From the IMG/VR virus record IMGVR_UViG_3300006752_004050, positions 1 to 47,106 of that record: DNA of 47,106 bases; one strand, 5' to 3'. Both the position numbers and the translations under genes were made by a program. This DNA is from a virus. Positions 15,420 to 23,265 of the stretch are shown piece by piece; the first letter of the stretch is position 1; every line of letters begins with the position of its first letter. The notes below the pieces were generated by a model. The model made no database searches. It saw nothing but the letters and a program-made list of their open reading frames with translations, and was not told the origin of the DNA.

Positions 15420-16544
15420 ATGGCATTACAAGTTAGAAGAGGTACCAATGCAGAAAGACTAGGTATCACACCTGCAGAAGGTGAATTAATATTCACAACA
15501 GACACTAAACAATTATATGTTGGTGACGGATCAACAGCAGGTGGAATAACATCTATTGCTGGTACTATCGACTCGCTTTTAGCTGATACTACTCCACAAC
15601 TAGGCGGCACATTAGACTTAAACAACTTCGATATTACTGGTACAGGTAATATTAATATTACAGGTAACATCCAGGCTACAGGAAACATTAACTTAGGTGA
15701 CGGAGTTGGTAGTGATGTTTTAAACTTAGGTGCTGAAATATCAGGAAGTATAATACCAAATACTGACAGTGCTCATAATATTGGTTCAGGATCAAAATAT
15801 TGGAATGAGGCTTGGATTAACCAACTAAATGTTAATAGTCAAATTACAGCTGAAAGAATACAAGCAGATATTATTGCAGAAGATAGTACAGTTGTATTTA
15901 ATGCGGCTACAGGAATTGTTGCGGCTGCACAAGTAAGCGGAACATTTACAGGTAACGTAGTTGGTAATGTAACTGGGAATGTAGTTGGTAATGTAACAGG
16001 ATACCATACAGGTGATGTAAGTGGTTCAGTATTTGCTGATGATTCAACATTGATGATTGATGGAATTAATAGCCAATTTGGATTAGTTGATACACCACTT
16101 GGATTAGTATCACGTGGAACTGGCGCTGTAGACACAACAGCAACTCTTGAATTCAAATATACAGGAACACTTCCACCAGGTGAACCTTTGAATATGATCT
16201 TGGTTCAGCAAGACGCTCAACAAAAATTTGTTATTCAAACTAGACCTACTAATACATATATCAGCCATGATGATAACGGTGCAACTGGTATTACAATGTA
16301 TAACAACTTTGTTGTTCATGGCGGATTGAAACAAAAAATTGAACCTGCAAATGCAGACTTTACAGAACCTACAGAAGCATTAGAAGTGTTAGGAAATATA
16401 AAAGGAACTGGATTTGTTCAGTTTGGATCATTAACAACTACAGAACGTGATGCACTTACAGCTGCAAACGGAATGGTTATCTACAATACAACAGATAATA
16501 AATTCCAAGGCTATGAAAACGGTTCTTGGGTAAACCTTATTTAA
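15420..16544 (+). CDS. tail-fibre-like virion protein
   Basis: 374 residues. The N-terminus LQVRRGTNAERLGITPAEGE (3-22) followed by LIFTTDTKQLYVGDGSTAGG is the opening typical of T4-like marine phage fibre proteins. The middle is repetitive beta sequence with TGNI and TGNV repeats (about 79-98 and 178-193) as in fibre shafts. The C-terminus has ERDALTAANGMVIYNTTDNK and a final YENGSWVNL, a common distal-fibre ending. It probably forms a trimeric fibre contacting the host surface. The accessory island begins right after it, which fits a host-range region. Confidence 0.8.
   Translation: MALQVRRGTNAERLGITPAEGELIFTTDTKQLYVGDGSTAGGITSIAGTIDSLLADTTPQLGGTLDLNNFDITGTGNINITGNIQATGNINLGDGVGSDVLNLGAEISGSIIPNTDSAHNIGSGSKYWNEAWINQLNVNSQITAERIQADIIAEDSTVVFNAATGIVAAAQVSGTFTGNVVGNVTGNVVGNVTGYHTGDVSGSVFADDSTLMIDGINSQFGLVDTPLGLVSRGTGAVDTTATLEFKYTGTLPPGEPLNMILVQQDAQQKFVIQTRPTNTYISHDDNGATGITMYNNFVVHGGLKQKIEPANADFTEPTEALEVLGNIKGTGFVQFGSLTTTERDALTAANGMVIYNTTDNKFQGYENGSWVNLI
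15954..16001 (+). repeat. two tandem 24-base units in the fibre gene
   Basis: Units at 15954-15977 and 15978-16001 each encode NVVGNVTG and differ at three bases (AAC/AAT, ACT/ACA, GGG/GGA). This is a fibre-shaft repeat that could vary in copy number by recombination. Confidence 0.8.
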
Positions 16545-16577
16545 TAAATCCTCACAACAACTGAGATAAGTATTAGT

Positions 16578-17156
16578 ATGCAAATACTATATCTAATATT
16601 CTTCTCTTATCTAATGTACATGCTTATTGTAACAATTGGCATTACTTACGGATATCATAGATACTTTTCACATAACGAATTTAAGGCAAAGCCTTGGCAG
16701 GAAGTTGTTATGCTGTACTGCGGATTGCTTTGTGGCAACAGAAGTCCACTAGGGTGGATAGGTGTACATCGTATGCATCATGCCTATTCGGATACCCCTA
16801 AAGATCCGCATAGTGCTTTGTACCGCCCCTGGTATGAGATACTTTTTAGTTTATGGCGTGTAGAAAGTATTCCTCGCCAATTTTTAAAGGATGCTATTCG
16901 CAATCCTAGATTAGTTTTTTTCCATAAGTATAAAAATGTTTTATATATTTCTAATGCTATAATATTAACTTTATTATTTGGTCCATATGTGTTAGTAGTA
17001 TTAGCAATCATTTATCTACTAGCCTACCTAGGCTTTGGTATATTAAACTTGCTAGGACACGATCAAACAGGACCTATTAACAATATATGGATAAATTTTA
17101 TAGCACCGTTTGAAGGTAATCACAAAGATCATCACTCATACTCTGGTGCAAAATGA
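16578..17156 (+). CDS. acyl-lipid/acyl-CoA delta-9-type fatty acid desaturase
   Basis: A 192-residue membrane di-iron enzyme. The three histidine boxes are intact: HRYFSH (27-32), HRMHH (64-68, within WIGVHRMHH) and HKDHH (182-186), plus NLLGHD near 159, the extra His ligand position of stearoyl-CoA desaturases. Hydrophobic segments lie at about 3-22 and 122-165. It is shorter than cellular enzymes (about 300) but complete in motifs. It introduces a double bond in fatty acyl chains, so it could adjust host membrane lipids or a lipid-linked product. First gene of the accessory island, coupled to the next gene. Confidence 0.9.
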   Translation: MQILYLIFFSYLMYMLIVTIGITYGYHRYFSHNEFKAKPWQEVVMLYCGLLCGNRSPLGWIGVHRMHHAYSDTPKDPHSALYRPWYEILFSLWRVESIPRQFLKDAIRNPRLVFFHKYKNVLYISNAIILTLLFGPYVLVVLAIIYLLAYLGFGILNLLGHDQTGPINNIWINFIAPFEGNHKDHHSYSGAK

Positions 17157-17608
17157 AGTGGTATTTAGAACCAATAGATAGTCATCTTTTAAGCATTAAA
17201 GAACTTTTTGCAAAAAACAGAGGACATAAACACCAAGAAAATTACATATCAGATACGTTGTTTGAGCATACTAAATTTTCAAGAATGGCGTATGACAAAA
17301 AAATGATATATTACAGTGCCGGTATTGAACGTCCTGAATATAACGGATCTATTAGAATTATGAGTAGACATACTAGAGACAGAAACTACAACTTTGGTGG
17401 ATGGAAAGCTGACTTAGCAAGAGGGTTAGATACTTTAGAATATAGTACCAACTATGCACTAGAACTAGGTTACAAAGATATATGGGTAAGTAGAGAAGAA
17501 AATCCAAATCTGTTACATTACTTTCAAAAAAAATCTAGATATAACTGGACTGTAACTCAAGAACAACTACCTATAGGAGGGTTCCAATGGGTCTTACGAT
17601 TGGCTTAA
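17153..17608 (+). CDS. unidentified protein, possibly GNAT-like
   Basis: 151 residues, overlapping the desaturase stop (ATGA). The central SIRIMSRHTRDRNYNFGGWK (about 63-82) and LDTLEYSTNYALELGYKDIW (92-111) recall N-acyltransferase folds, where a strand-helix supports acyl-CoA binding, but no clear acetyl-CoA loop is seen. The desaturase neighbour makes an acyl-transfer role attractive. Unproven. Confidence 0.45.
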   Translation: MKWYLEPIDSHLLSIKELFAKNRGHKHQENYISDTLFEHTKFSRMAYDKKMIYYSAGIERPEYNGSIRIMSRHTRDRNYNFGGWKADLARGLDTLEYSTNYALELGYKDIWVSREENPNLLHYFQKKSRYNWTVTQEQLPIGGFQWVLRLA

Positions 17609-18066
17609 CTGGTCACACTAAAGGGTTTGGAAAGCATATTATGCATAGACTCTTAGAACTAGGCTATACTGTAGAGCCTTTTAGTAGAGCAAATGGAGTA
17701 AACTTATTAGAATCCCCAAATACAATTTTTAATACTCCTTTTGATATTCTTATTAATAACACCGAAGTAGGTAACGCTCAAGTAATTCTAGCAACAACTT
17801 GTGCAAATAAAGGTATACCGTGTATCAATATAGGTAGCAAGATAACAGAAGCAAATGTAAATAATAATATAGATATTGCAAAAAAGGATAATAAAATAAA
17901 ATTGGAACATGTAAGTAAAAAATATAAGCAATCATATCTTACTTGGGGATTCACCAAGGAAAATCCTATATTAAATAATAATCCACAATTATTAGAAACA
18001 ATAACTGTTAAGGATGCAGTAAAGGAGGTAATAAATGAGTTGGAATCTTTATTCAACCTTAAATAA
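17587..18066 (+). CDS. short SDR-like NAD(P)-binding protein
   Basis: 159 residues, starting after a strong AGGAGG site (17575-17580). The Rossmann opening LTIGLTGHTKGFGKHIMHRL (3-22) contains the TGxxxGxG of classical short-chain dehydrogenases, and DILINNTEVG (about 55-64) corresponds to the NNAG strand. The protein is about 90 residues short of the family and I see no YxxxK catalytic pair, so it may bind cofactor without the usual reaction or be degenerate. It overlaps the next gene by 32 bases. Confidence 0.6.
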   Translation: MGLTIGLTGHTKGFGKHIMHRLLELGYTVEPFSRANGVNLLESPNTIFNTPFDILINNTEVGNAQVILATTCANKGIPCINIGSKITEANVNNNIDIAKKDNKIKLEHVSKKYKQSYLTWGFTKENPILNNNPQLLETITVKDAVKEVINELESLFNLK

Positions 18067-18676
18067 CTATGGGGATTTTATAGCGTTAAACTCCTTTGTG
18101 TCTCCTAAACAAGTTTTGAAAGATACAGAACAATACAAAGACTATTGGGAAAAGTATAATCCCAATAAGCCTCATATACCGAGGAACAGTTTAGCGGTTA
18201 CATCTCTAACCGGAGAAATGACAAGTAACAATGTCAGCAGTCTTAGAGAACATTTTGATAGAACGGGAGAGAATATAGAAGAAAGCGATTTCAACAAACC
18301 AACTGACCTTTATAAAAATAGTAAAGAACTAAGCAATTTACTTGATTACTGGAAACCTTTTTTAGCTAGAACACAAATTATTAGTTTGCCGCCTGGCGGA
18401 TACTTTCCACCACACATTGATGGCGGAAGAAAATCAACACCTGAAACTTTTAGACTGGCAGTAGCATTAAAAAATACTAATCCGCCAAGGTGTTGTTGGA
18501 TGCTAGGAGATGACAGTTCGTACACTGCACTTAAATGGCAGGAAGGACAATTATACTATGTAAATACACTTAAGAAACATATGTTGTTTAATATGGACGA
18601 TAAAGAAAGTATCTGGCTTATTATTAATATTGTTATAACAGAACAAAGTGTAAATAAAGTTAGGGAGCTAATCTAA
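18035..18676 (+). CDS. 2OG-Fe(II) oxygenase-like protein (Asp/Asn hydroxylase type)
   Basis: A 213-residue double-stranded beta-helix protein with an extremely strong ribosome site (AAAGGAGGT, 18021-18029). PPGGYFPPHIDGG (119-131) supplies H127 and D129; NTLKKHMLFN (177-186) supplies H182, giving an HxD...H iron triad. The sequence resembles aspartyl/asparaginyl hydroxylase-like phage proteins. The substrate could be a peptide, sugar or lipid. One of four consecutive oxygenase-like genes in this run. Confidence 0.72.
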   Translation: MSWNLYSTLNNYGDFIALNSFVSPKQVLKDTEQYKDYWEKYNPNKPHIPRNSLAVTSLTGEMTSNNVSSLREHFDRTGENIEESDFNKPTDLYKNSKELSNLLDYWKPFLARTQIISLPPGGYFPPHIDGGRKSTPETFRLAVALKNTNPPRCCWMLGDDSSYTALKWQEGQLYYVNTLKKHMLFNMDDKESIWLIINIVITEQSVNKVRELI

Positions 18677-19137
18677 TGTTACCTTATTTTACTCCTGTAG
18701 ATTTTATAAGCAAAGAAGATATTGAATTTTTAGAAAATCTTGTACAATCAGATGAGGCAAAGTTTATAGCCTATGACACTGTAAATGGGCAAAAAGACGG
18801 AAACTTATGTTGGGATTTAAATTTAGATTATTTTAATAGATTCAACTTAAACAGTTATACATTTTTTGTGCATCAGCCTGCTTTTACAAATGTAATTACT
18901 CACATAGACAACCCAAAGTGGAAACGTAACACAGTTTTAATTGTACCTTTATTATGGCATAATAATTATTCTCCGTGTTATTTCGAGGAGGGGCCTGTAG
19001 TAGAATTTAGAACCCCTTATCTTTTCAATACTCAATTACCACACTACATTAATAATAATGAATATCCAAGATATAATTTTCAAATCTGCTTTGAAGAACC
19101 AATAGAGGAGGTAAACAAATGTTTGACATCAATTTAA
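18676..19137 (+). CDS. 2OG-Fe(II) oxygenase-like protein, compact
   Basis: 153 residues. ITHIDNPKWKRNTVLIVPL (74-92) gives H76 and D78; FNTQLPHYINN (117-127) gives H123, and R132 follows, in the order HxD...H...R expected for iron and 2-oxoglutarate binding. It is smaller than most relatives, so the barrel is minimal. It overlaps its neighbours by 1 and 19 bases, in an operon with three similar genes. Confidence 0.6.
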   Translation: MLPYFTPVDFISKEDIEFLENLVQSDEAKFIAYDTVNGQKDGNLCWDLNLDYFNRFNLNSYTFFVHQPAFTNVITHIDNPKWKRNTVLIVPLLWHNNYSPCYFEEGPVVEFRTPYLFNTQLPHYINNNEYPRYNFQICFEEPIEEVNKCLTSI

Positions 19138-19892
19138 AAGAAGCATATATCAAATGTAAACCTATAAACGATACAGAAAAACTCACAAAATTATTTTACC
19201 ACATGAGTGAAGAAATATGGCCAGACCTAAAGTTTGGCGATCAAACTTATCTTAATGTGTATATGCGAAGAGCACAATCACAAATGAACAAACGAGATAT
19301 TTATAATGGCATACGTGGCTTTGACAAAAAAAATGAAGACGACTGGTTAGACTATGTAGATGAATATCAATACGAAACTGGAGTTTTATATTATGTCAAG
19401 CTTCGTCATCAAAACGCTAGAATAGAACCGGACCAACATTTAAATATTTACTGCTTTGTACATAATGATCTAGAATCACTTAGTAAGGAATATTGTAATG
19501 AAATAGACGCTGTATTGCCCAAGTTGAGAAAGAATTTCTGGTTTAGTTACATGGAACACGCCTGTAGATTTATATGGCACACTGACGGAGATACTGGATT
19601 TAGATATCATCATGTGTTAAACAACGACGGTGAAGGTATTACTAGTAGTATAGAAACATCAGGCGGATCGGTGTTTTGTAAACCGGGAGAAGCATTTATT
19701 CTTAATACTTCTAAGCCTCATTCTGTAATACCTAGTAAAAGTGTCAGGTTACATGCTGTAGCTAGTATGAGCGGCCCTGATAGTATTAATATAGGTCATA
19801 ACAATCAATGGATGGAGGACAACGATGTTACTTGGAGCGAATGGTCAAAACAACATGGATACAAACATGAAACCAATGGTTACAATAATTGA
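19119..19892 (+). CDS. 2OG-Fe(II) oxygenase-like protein
   Basis: 257 residues with a strong ribosome site (GAGGAGGT, 19105-19112). The C-terminal half holds the barrel: CRFIWHTDGDTGF (149-161) with H154 and D156, SGGSVFCKPGEAFILNTSKP (181-200) then H201, and R210 in SVRLHAVAS. The N-terminal 130 residues are a separate mixed region with no recognised motif. The triad is complete, so it is probably active; the substrate is unknown. Confidence 0.7.
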   Translation: MFDINLKEAYIKCKPINDTEKLTKLFYHMSEEIWPDLKFGDQTYLNVYMRRAQSQMNKRDIYNGIRGFDKKNEDDWLDYVDEYQYETGVLYYVKLRHQNARIEPDQHLNIYCFVHNDLESLSKEYCNEIDAVLPKLRKNFWFSYMEHACRFIWHTDGDTGFRYHHVLNNDGEGITSSIETSGGSVFCKPGEAFILNTSKPHSVIPSKSVRLHAVASMSGPDSINIGHNNQWMEDNDVTWSEWSKQHGYKHETNGYNN

Positions 19893-20412
19893 CGATGTGT
19901 TTAACGAAGATTATCTAGTAAAGTTAGATCTGCTTTGTAAAGGAGAACTGTTACAACTAGATAGTAAAACAGGATCTCATGTAGGTGAATACACAGACTA
20001 CGAATGGCAAATGATAAAAAATGACATTAGAAGTTCTCCTGACCGATTACAATTATTAAACGAAATAGGCAAATACATTGGTAAAACTTTACCTACAGAA
20101 GATTTAGAACCTATGCAACTGTTTGCTAAAAAATTTACTACCAGCAGTCATATAGACAAACATAAAGAAGATCCCAACCTATACGGCGATTGGGTATGGA
20201 TGCTTTATCTTACAGATGAAACTGATGGAGAATTATGCACAGAAGATATGCGTATACTACCAAAACGAAATAGACTTGTGATAATGCGTACAGGTTTTGA
20301 TCATTGGGTAGGATCATGTAGTGGCCCAAGGTTGAATTTAAGTGGATGGCCTTTTGTAACAAAACAAGTGAGACAAAGATGGAAAGAAAAAGATTTTATA
20401 ACAACAGTCTAA
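19825..20412 (+). CDS. 2OG-Fe(II) oxygenase, prolyl-hydroxylase-like
   Basis: 195 residues from ATG 19825, which has GGAGG six bases upstream as the neighbours do; ATG 19855 or 19867 are alternatives and would reduce the 68-base overlap. SHIDKHKEDPN (108-118) gives H109 and D111, FDHWVG (158-163) gives H160, and GPRLNLSGWPF (167-177) gives R169 and the NLSGW strand typical of prolyl 4-hydroxylase-like phage proteins. The substrate is unknown; proline or a sugar-linked group are options. Confidence 0.75.
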   Translation: MLLGANGQNNMDTNMKPMVTIIDDVFNEDYLVKLDLLCKGELLQLDSKTGSHVGEYTDYEWQMIKNDIRSSPDRLQLLNEIGKYIGKTLPTEDLEPMQLFAKKFTTSSHIDKHKEDPNLYGDWVWMLYLTDETDGELCTEDMRILPKRNRLVIMRTGFDHWVGSCSGPRLNLSGWPFVTKQVRQRWKEKDFITTV

Positions 20413-20855
20413 CTAGACAGGGAAATACAGTTATCAAAGAAAGTCAGTGGCCTGTAGATAAAGAAGCTCTTGATATATTGATAGCAGAACACCCAAACTT
20501 TCTTCCAAAAATATTAGATTACGACAGCAATTCAATTATTTACGAATACATTGAAGGTATATCTGTTGGAAAATATTTAAAAGAGATAAAAGCTAATGCA
20601 CAAGATATGGTTGATATTTATGTACAAATAAATGACATTTGGAAGAACTTTTTAGACCTTTCTAAAAAACACTGTAAAGGTAAAATGATTTATCATAATG
20701 ACCTCCATTTATATAATATGTTACATAAAGACGGTAAAGTTATTTTGACTGATATAGATAGCATAGTAATTTCAAACCATGTAAGTTTCCAGACTACGCA
20801 CAGTTATCTTTTTCATCAAATGGAAGAACTATTATATGCTAGAATTCAAAAATAA
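20379..20855 (+). CDS. kinase-fold protein (APH/LPS-kinase-like)
   Basis: 158 residues read from ATG 20379. IIYEYIEGISVGKYL (53-67) is the hinge, MIYHNDLHLYNML (103-115) is the HxDxxxxN catalytic loop, and VILTDIDSIV (121-130) supplies the metal-binding Asp, so the C-lobe of an aminoglycoside-phosphotransferase or LPS-kinase-like fold is present. The N-lobe is short and a clear ATP-binding Lys is not obvious. It may phosphorylate a sugar. Overlaps both neighbours, within the same operon. Confidence 0.75.
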   Translation: MERKRFYNNSLTRQGNTVIKESQWPVDKEALDILIAEHPNFLPKILDYDSNSIIYEYIEGISVGKYLKEIKANAQDMVDIYVQINDIWKNFLDLSKKHCKGKMIYHNDLHLYNMLHKDGKVILTDIDSIVISNHVSFQTTHSYLFHQMEELLYARIQK

Positions 20856-21387
20856 AATATTATTACACATTCCTAAATGTGCAGGAACAAGTATTTTAAC
20901 AGCATTAAAACTTGACGTGTGGAGTGGTGACAATCACTATAATGAAAAGTATGATGTACGTATACACTACAATGATATTCAACAAACACATATACCTGCA
21001 GAAGATGTAAAAATAGACAAACCAAAAGTTGCGTTTGTGCGTAATCCATGGGACAGGACAGTTTCACGATATTGGTATTGTAGAAAAAGGTATAACATTA
21101 CAGAAACATTTGAAGAGTTTGTAAAACAAAAAATAATTAAAGTTGACTATGATTGGGGGCCGCCGAGTTGGAGATGTCAAGGTGATTGGTTAGATGCAGA
21201 TACAGTTTTCTACAAAATAGAAGACGGTATAGAAAAAGTTTTATATAAAGAGTTTGATATTAATATAAAATTACCTATTATTAACGGAATGAAAATATTG
21301 GATTATACTAGTCTTTATACTACACATACATATAATCTTATTAGAGATTATTATAAAGACGATATTGAAAGATTCAATTATAGTTGA
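20836..21387 (+). CDS. sulfotransferase (Sulfotransfer_2-like)
   Basis: A 183-residue PAPS-dependent sulfotransferase. The 5'-phosphosulfate loop is LLHIPKCAGTSI (9-20), and the 3'-phosphate motif is FVRNPWDRTVSRYWY (67-81). Both match carbohydrate and lipid-sugar sulfotransferases. The first methionine overlaps the kinase-like gene by 20 bases. It closes the + strand run and overlaps, tail to tail by 10 bases, with the convergent gene, leaving no room for a terminator. A sulfated glycan or lipid is the likely product. Confidence 0.88.
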   Translation: MLEFKNKILLHIPKCAGTSILTALKLDVWSGDNHYNEKYDVRIHYNDIQQTHIPAEDVKIDKPKVAFVRNPWDRTVSRYWYCRKRYNITETFEEFVKQKIIKVDYDWGPPSWRCQGDWLDADTVFYKIEDGIEKVLYKEFDINIKLPIINGMKILDYTSLYTTHTYNLIRDYYKDDIERFNYS

Positions 21388-21989
21388 ACCAAATCATCAG
21401 TTCCGTCAAGACTAAACATTAATGAAATTCTAGGATTAACGCCGCGATTAAATACAGCATGAGGATAACCTATGTTTAAAAAGTATGCTTTACCTGCTTC
21501 TAAGACATATTCTTCTATTTCACCGTTTCTTCTAAACTGATTTATAACTGCCGTAGTTGAATAGATGGGACAAATGCAACGTACAGCATAATTTACATCA
21601 TAATCAACATGGAATGGTATTTCTTTTCCCGGAGCAAGTTTAGTTATTCTTATACGACTTGCAGGTGCTTTACATTGTGTTACAATTTCTTCAAAGATAC
21701 TTCCTGTATAATCTTCAGTAGGAATGTTATATAAATGTTCTTCCCTGCGCTTTAATCGTTCTTTGATGCTGGCTGTGTGCGGCAAAATTTCGCTAGGTGT
21801 AGTAAGGTTAATTTGTTCAAAATTATCGTATACATCTTTAACTAGTTCTTCGTGATTCATGCATAGCATAGGATTTGCTGTACGTACATCGACAAATTTT
21901 TGAGCTAAACTGTCAGTAGATGATTGTAATCTTTTTAGATCAATTTTAATCGGAAGCTCTGCTATAGTAGGTAAATCTTGTTTTTTCAT
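21378..21989 (-). CDS. 2OG-Fe(II) oxygenase-like protein (Asp/Asn hydroxylase type)
   Basis: 203 residues from the ATG at 21989, which overlaps the upstream stop as ATGA; a longer frame is a shadow. The barrel has KEIPFHVDYDVNYAVRC (122-138) with H127 and D129, IGYPHAVFN (173-181) with H177, and R187 in NPRISLMF. These are the ordered HxD...H...R residues of aspartyl/asparaginyl hydroxylase-like proteins. Last gene of the long - strand operon. Confidence 0.75.
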   Translation of the reverse strand: MKKQDLPTIAELPIKIDLKRLQSSTDSLAQKFVDVRTANPMLCMNHEELVKDVYDNFEQINLTTPSEILPHTASIKERLKRREEHLYNIPTEDYTGSIFEEIVTQCKAPASRIRITKLAPGKEIPFHVDYDVNYAVRCICPIYSTTAVINQFRRNGEIEEYVLEAGKAYFLNIGYPHAVFNRGVNPRISLMFSLDGTDDLVQL

Positions 21990-22624
21990 CTTTCTATTAG
22001 TATCCCTTGATTGCGACAAAATTCTACGTAACCTTGCCAAGTATTATACGGCCAAAGTGTGAAACTAGCCATTTTACGTGGGTGTAATGTATTTAAGCTA
22101 TCTATTCGATGCCAGGTTCCTATATTGATTAGTGCTGCATTATTTTTTATTTCAAACGAGTCTATAACTGTAAATTCTTCTGTATTATTTTTAGGAAGGT
22201 TTCTACCGTCCCAACTCTTATATTTTTTTAAATCATAATCAAGTGCAAACTTAGTTGTATCCCCGACTGGTTTAGATAATAAAATATTAATAGCTGCCGG
22301 ACAAATCATATGCTGTGGAATGTCTGTATATATTTTATGTTTATTATTGTCGATGTGATAACCATATATTTCATTAGGTTGCATTTGAAAAATTTTAAAC
22401 ACACTAATAAAACTATTATTAAATAATTTATAAAAGTCTTGTATCGCTTCTAGTTTGAGATCTGCTACTAAACTAAAGCTAGGATAAAATACCGATTCAT
22501 CATAAGTTTGACAGCCATGACTATCTAGATAATCTTTGTCAAATTCGTTATACATTCCGATAAGAAAATTTATATCTTTTCGTATTTCGTCTACATCAAT
22601 ATTAAGATCGTATGCGTATTTCAT
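21986..22624 (-). CDS. 2OG-Fe(II) oxygenase-like protein, paralog A
   Basis: 212 residues. YGYHIDNN (87-94) supplies H90 and D92, GTWHRID (169-175) supplies H172, and HPRKMASF (181-188) supplies R183. It is a clear paralog of the next upstream gene: the N-termini (YDLNIDVDEIRK against YELDLDIEDIRK), the FTLWPYNTWQG/FVFWPYNSFQG block and the last four residues LIER match. Probably a tandem duplication with diverged substrate. Coupled by ATGA on both sides. Confidence 0.72.
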   Translation of the reverse strand: MKYAYDLNIDVDEIRKDINFLIGMYNEFDKDYLDSHGCQTYDESVFYPSFSLVADLKLEAIQDFYKLFNNSFISVFKIFQMQPNEIYGYHIDNNKHKIYTDIPQHMICPAAINILLSKPVGDTTKFALDYDLKKYKSWDGRNLPKNNTEEFTVIDSFEIKNNAALINIGTWHRIDSLNTLHPRKMASFTLWPYNTWQGYVEFCRNQGILIER

Positions 22625-23265
22625 CGTTCTATTAAATATCCTTTTTGTCTTATAGCTTCAACAATACCTTGAAAACTATTATAAGGCCAAAATACAAAGC
22701 AAGCACTTCTACGAATGTTTTCTATATCATTAGAACGTATAGTATGCCAGACACTTGTATTAAACAGTGTAGGTTTTTCTGTAATGCTCCATCTATCAAC
22801 TTCTATTAATCCATCCTGTGATACACCCATTGAATTATTATCACACCCTGGATATAAGTCGCCGTTTTTACTAAACGCCCATGGCTGCAATCTTCGTAAC
22901 TCTCCGTCTATGTACCATACAGTTTCATCTCCTACAAGTTTACTTAGTAAAATATTAACATTACCAGGCTGATGTATATCCATAGGTATATCAGGATGGA
23001 AGCCTTGTTCATTACTATCAACATGGGGGTTGTAGGTTTGTTTAGGCTTCATATTAAGAAACCGTATGCCTTCTACAAACCCATTGTTAAAAAGTTGCTT
23101 AAATTTTATAATATTTTCACAACCTTCCTTTTGTACAGTCTTGTCACTTACGTAAAAGCACAGATCATCATATCCTCTATCTTTGAATATAGGATCATTA
23201 AGATATTGCAGTTCTTTACGAATATCTTCTATATCTAAATCTAATTCATAAGCGCACGAGAACAT
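22621..23265 (-). CDS. 2OG-Fe(II) oxygenase-like protein, paralog B
   Basis: 214 residues from ATG 23265, with GGAAAAG just upstream; a TTG 12 bases earlier is less likely. TYNPHVDSN (77-85) has H81 and D83, SVWHTIRS (171-178) has H174, and IRRSACF (184-190) has R186. Its length, termini and motif spacing match paralog A encoded directly downstream. The insert between D and the distal H is about 90 residues, longer than in the other oxygenases of the window. Confidence 0.72.
   Translation of the reverse strand: MFSCAYELDLDIEDIRKELQYLNDPIFKDRGYDDLCFYVSDKTVQKEGCENIIKFKQLFNNGFVEGIRFLNMKPKQTYNPHVDSNEQGFHPDIPMDIHQPGNVNILLSKLVGDETVWYIDGELRRLQPWAFSKNGDLYPGCDNNSMGVSQDGLIEVDRWSITEKPTLFNTSVWHTIRSNDIENIRRSACFVFWPYNSFQGIVEAIRQKGYLIER

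Noticed and set aside
15050-15688. A 212-codon - strand frame opposite the basic protein and fibre start
   Set aside because: It crosses the late-type promoter and two well-supported genes; composition is that of a shadow.
16545-16577. Possible promoter between the fibre and desaturase genes (GATAAGTATTAG)
   Set aside because: One mismatch from the late core, but only a few bases before the ATG, too close compared with the 30-40 bases at other sites.
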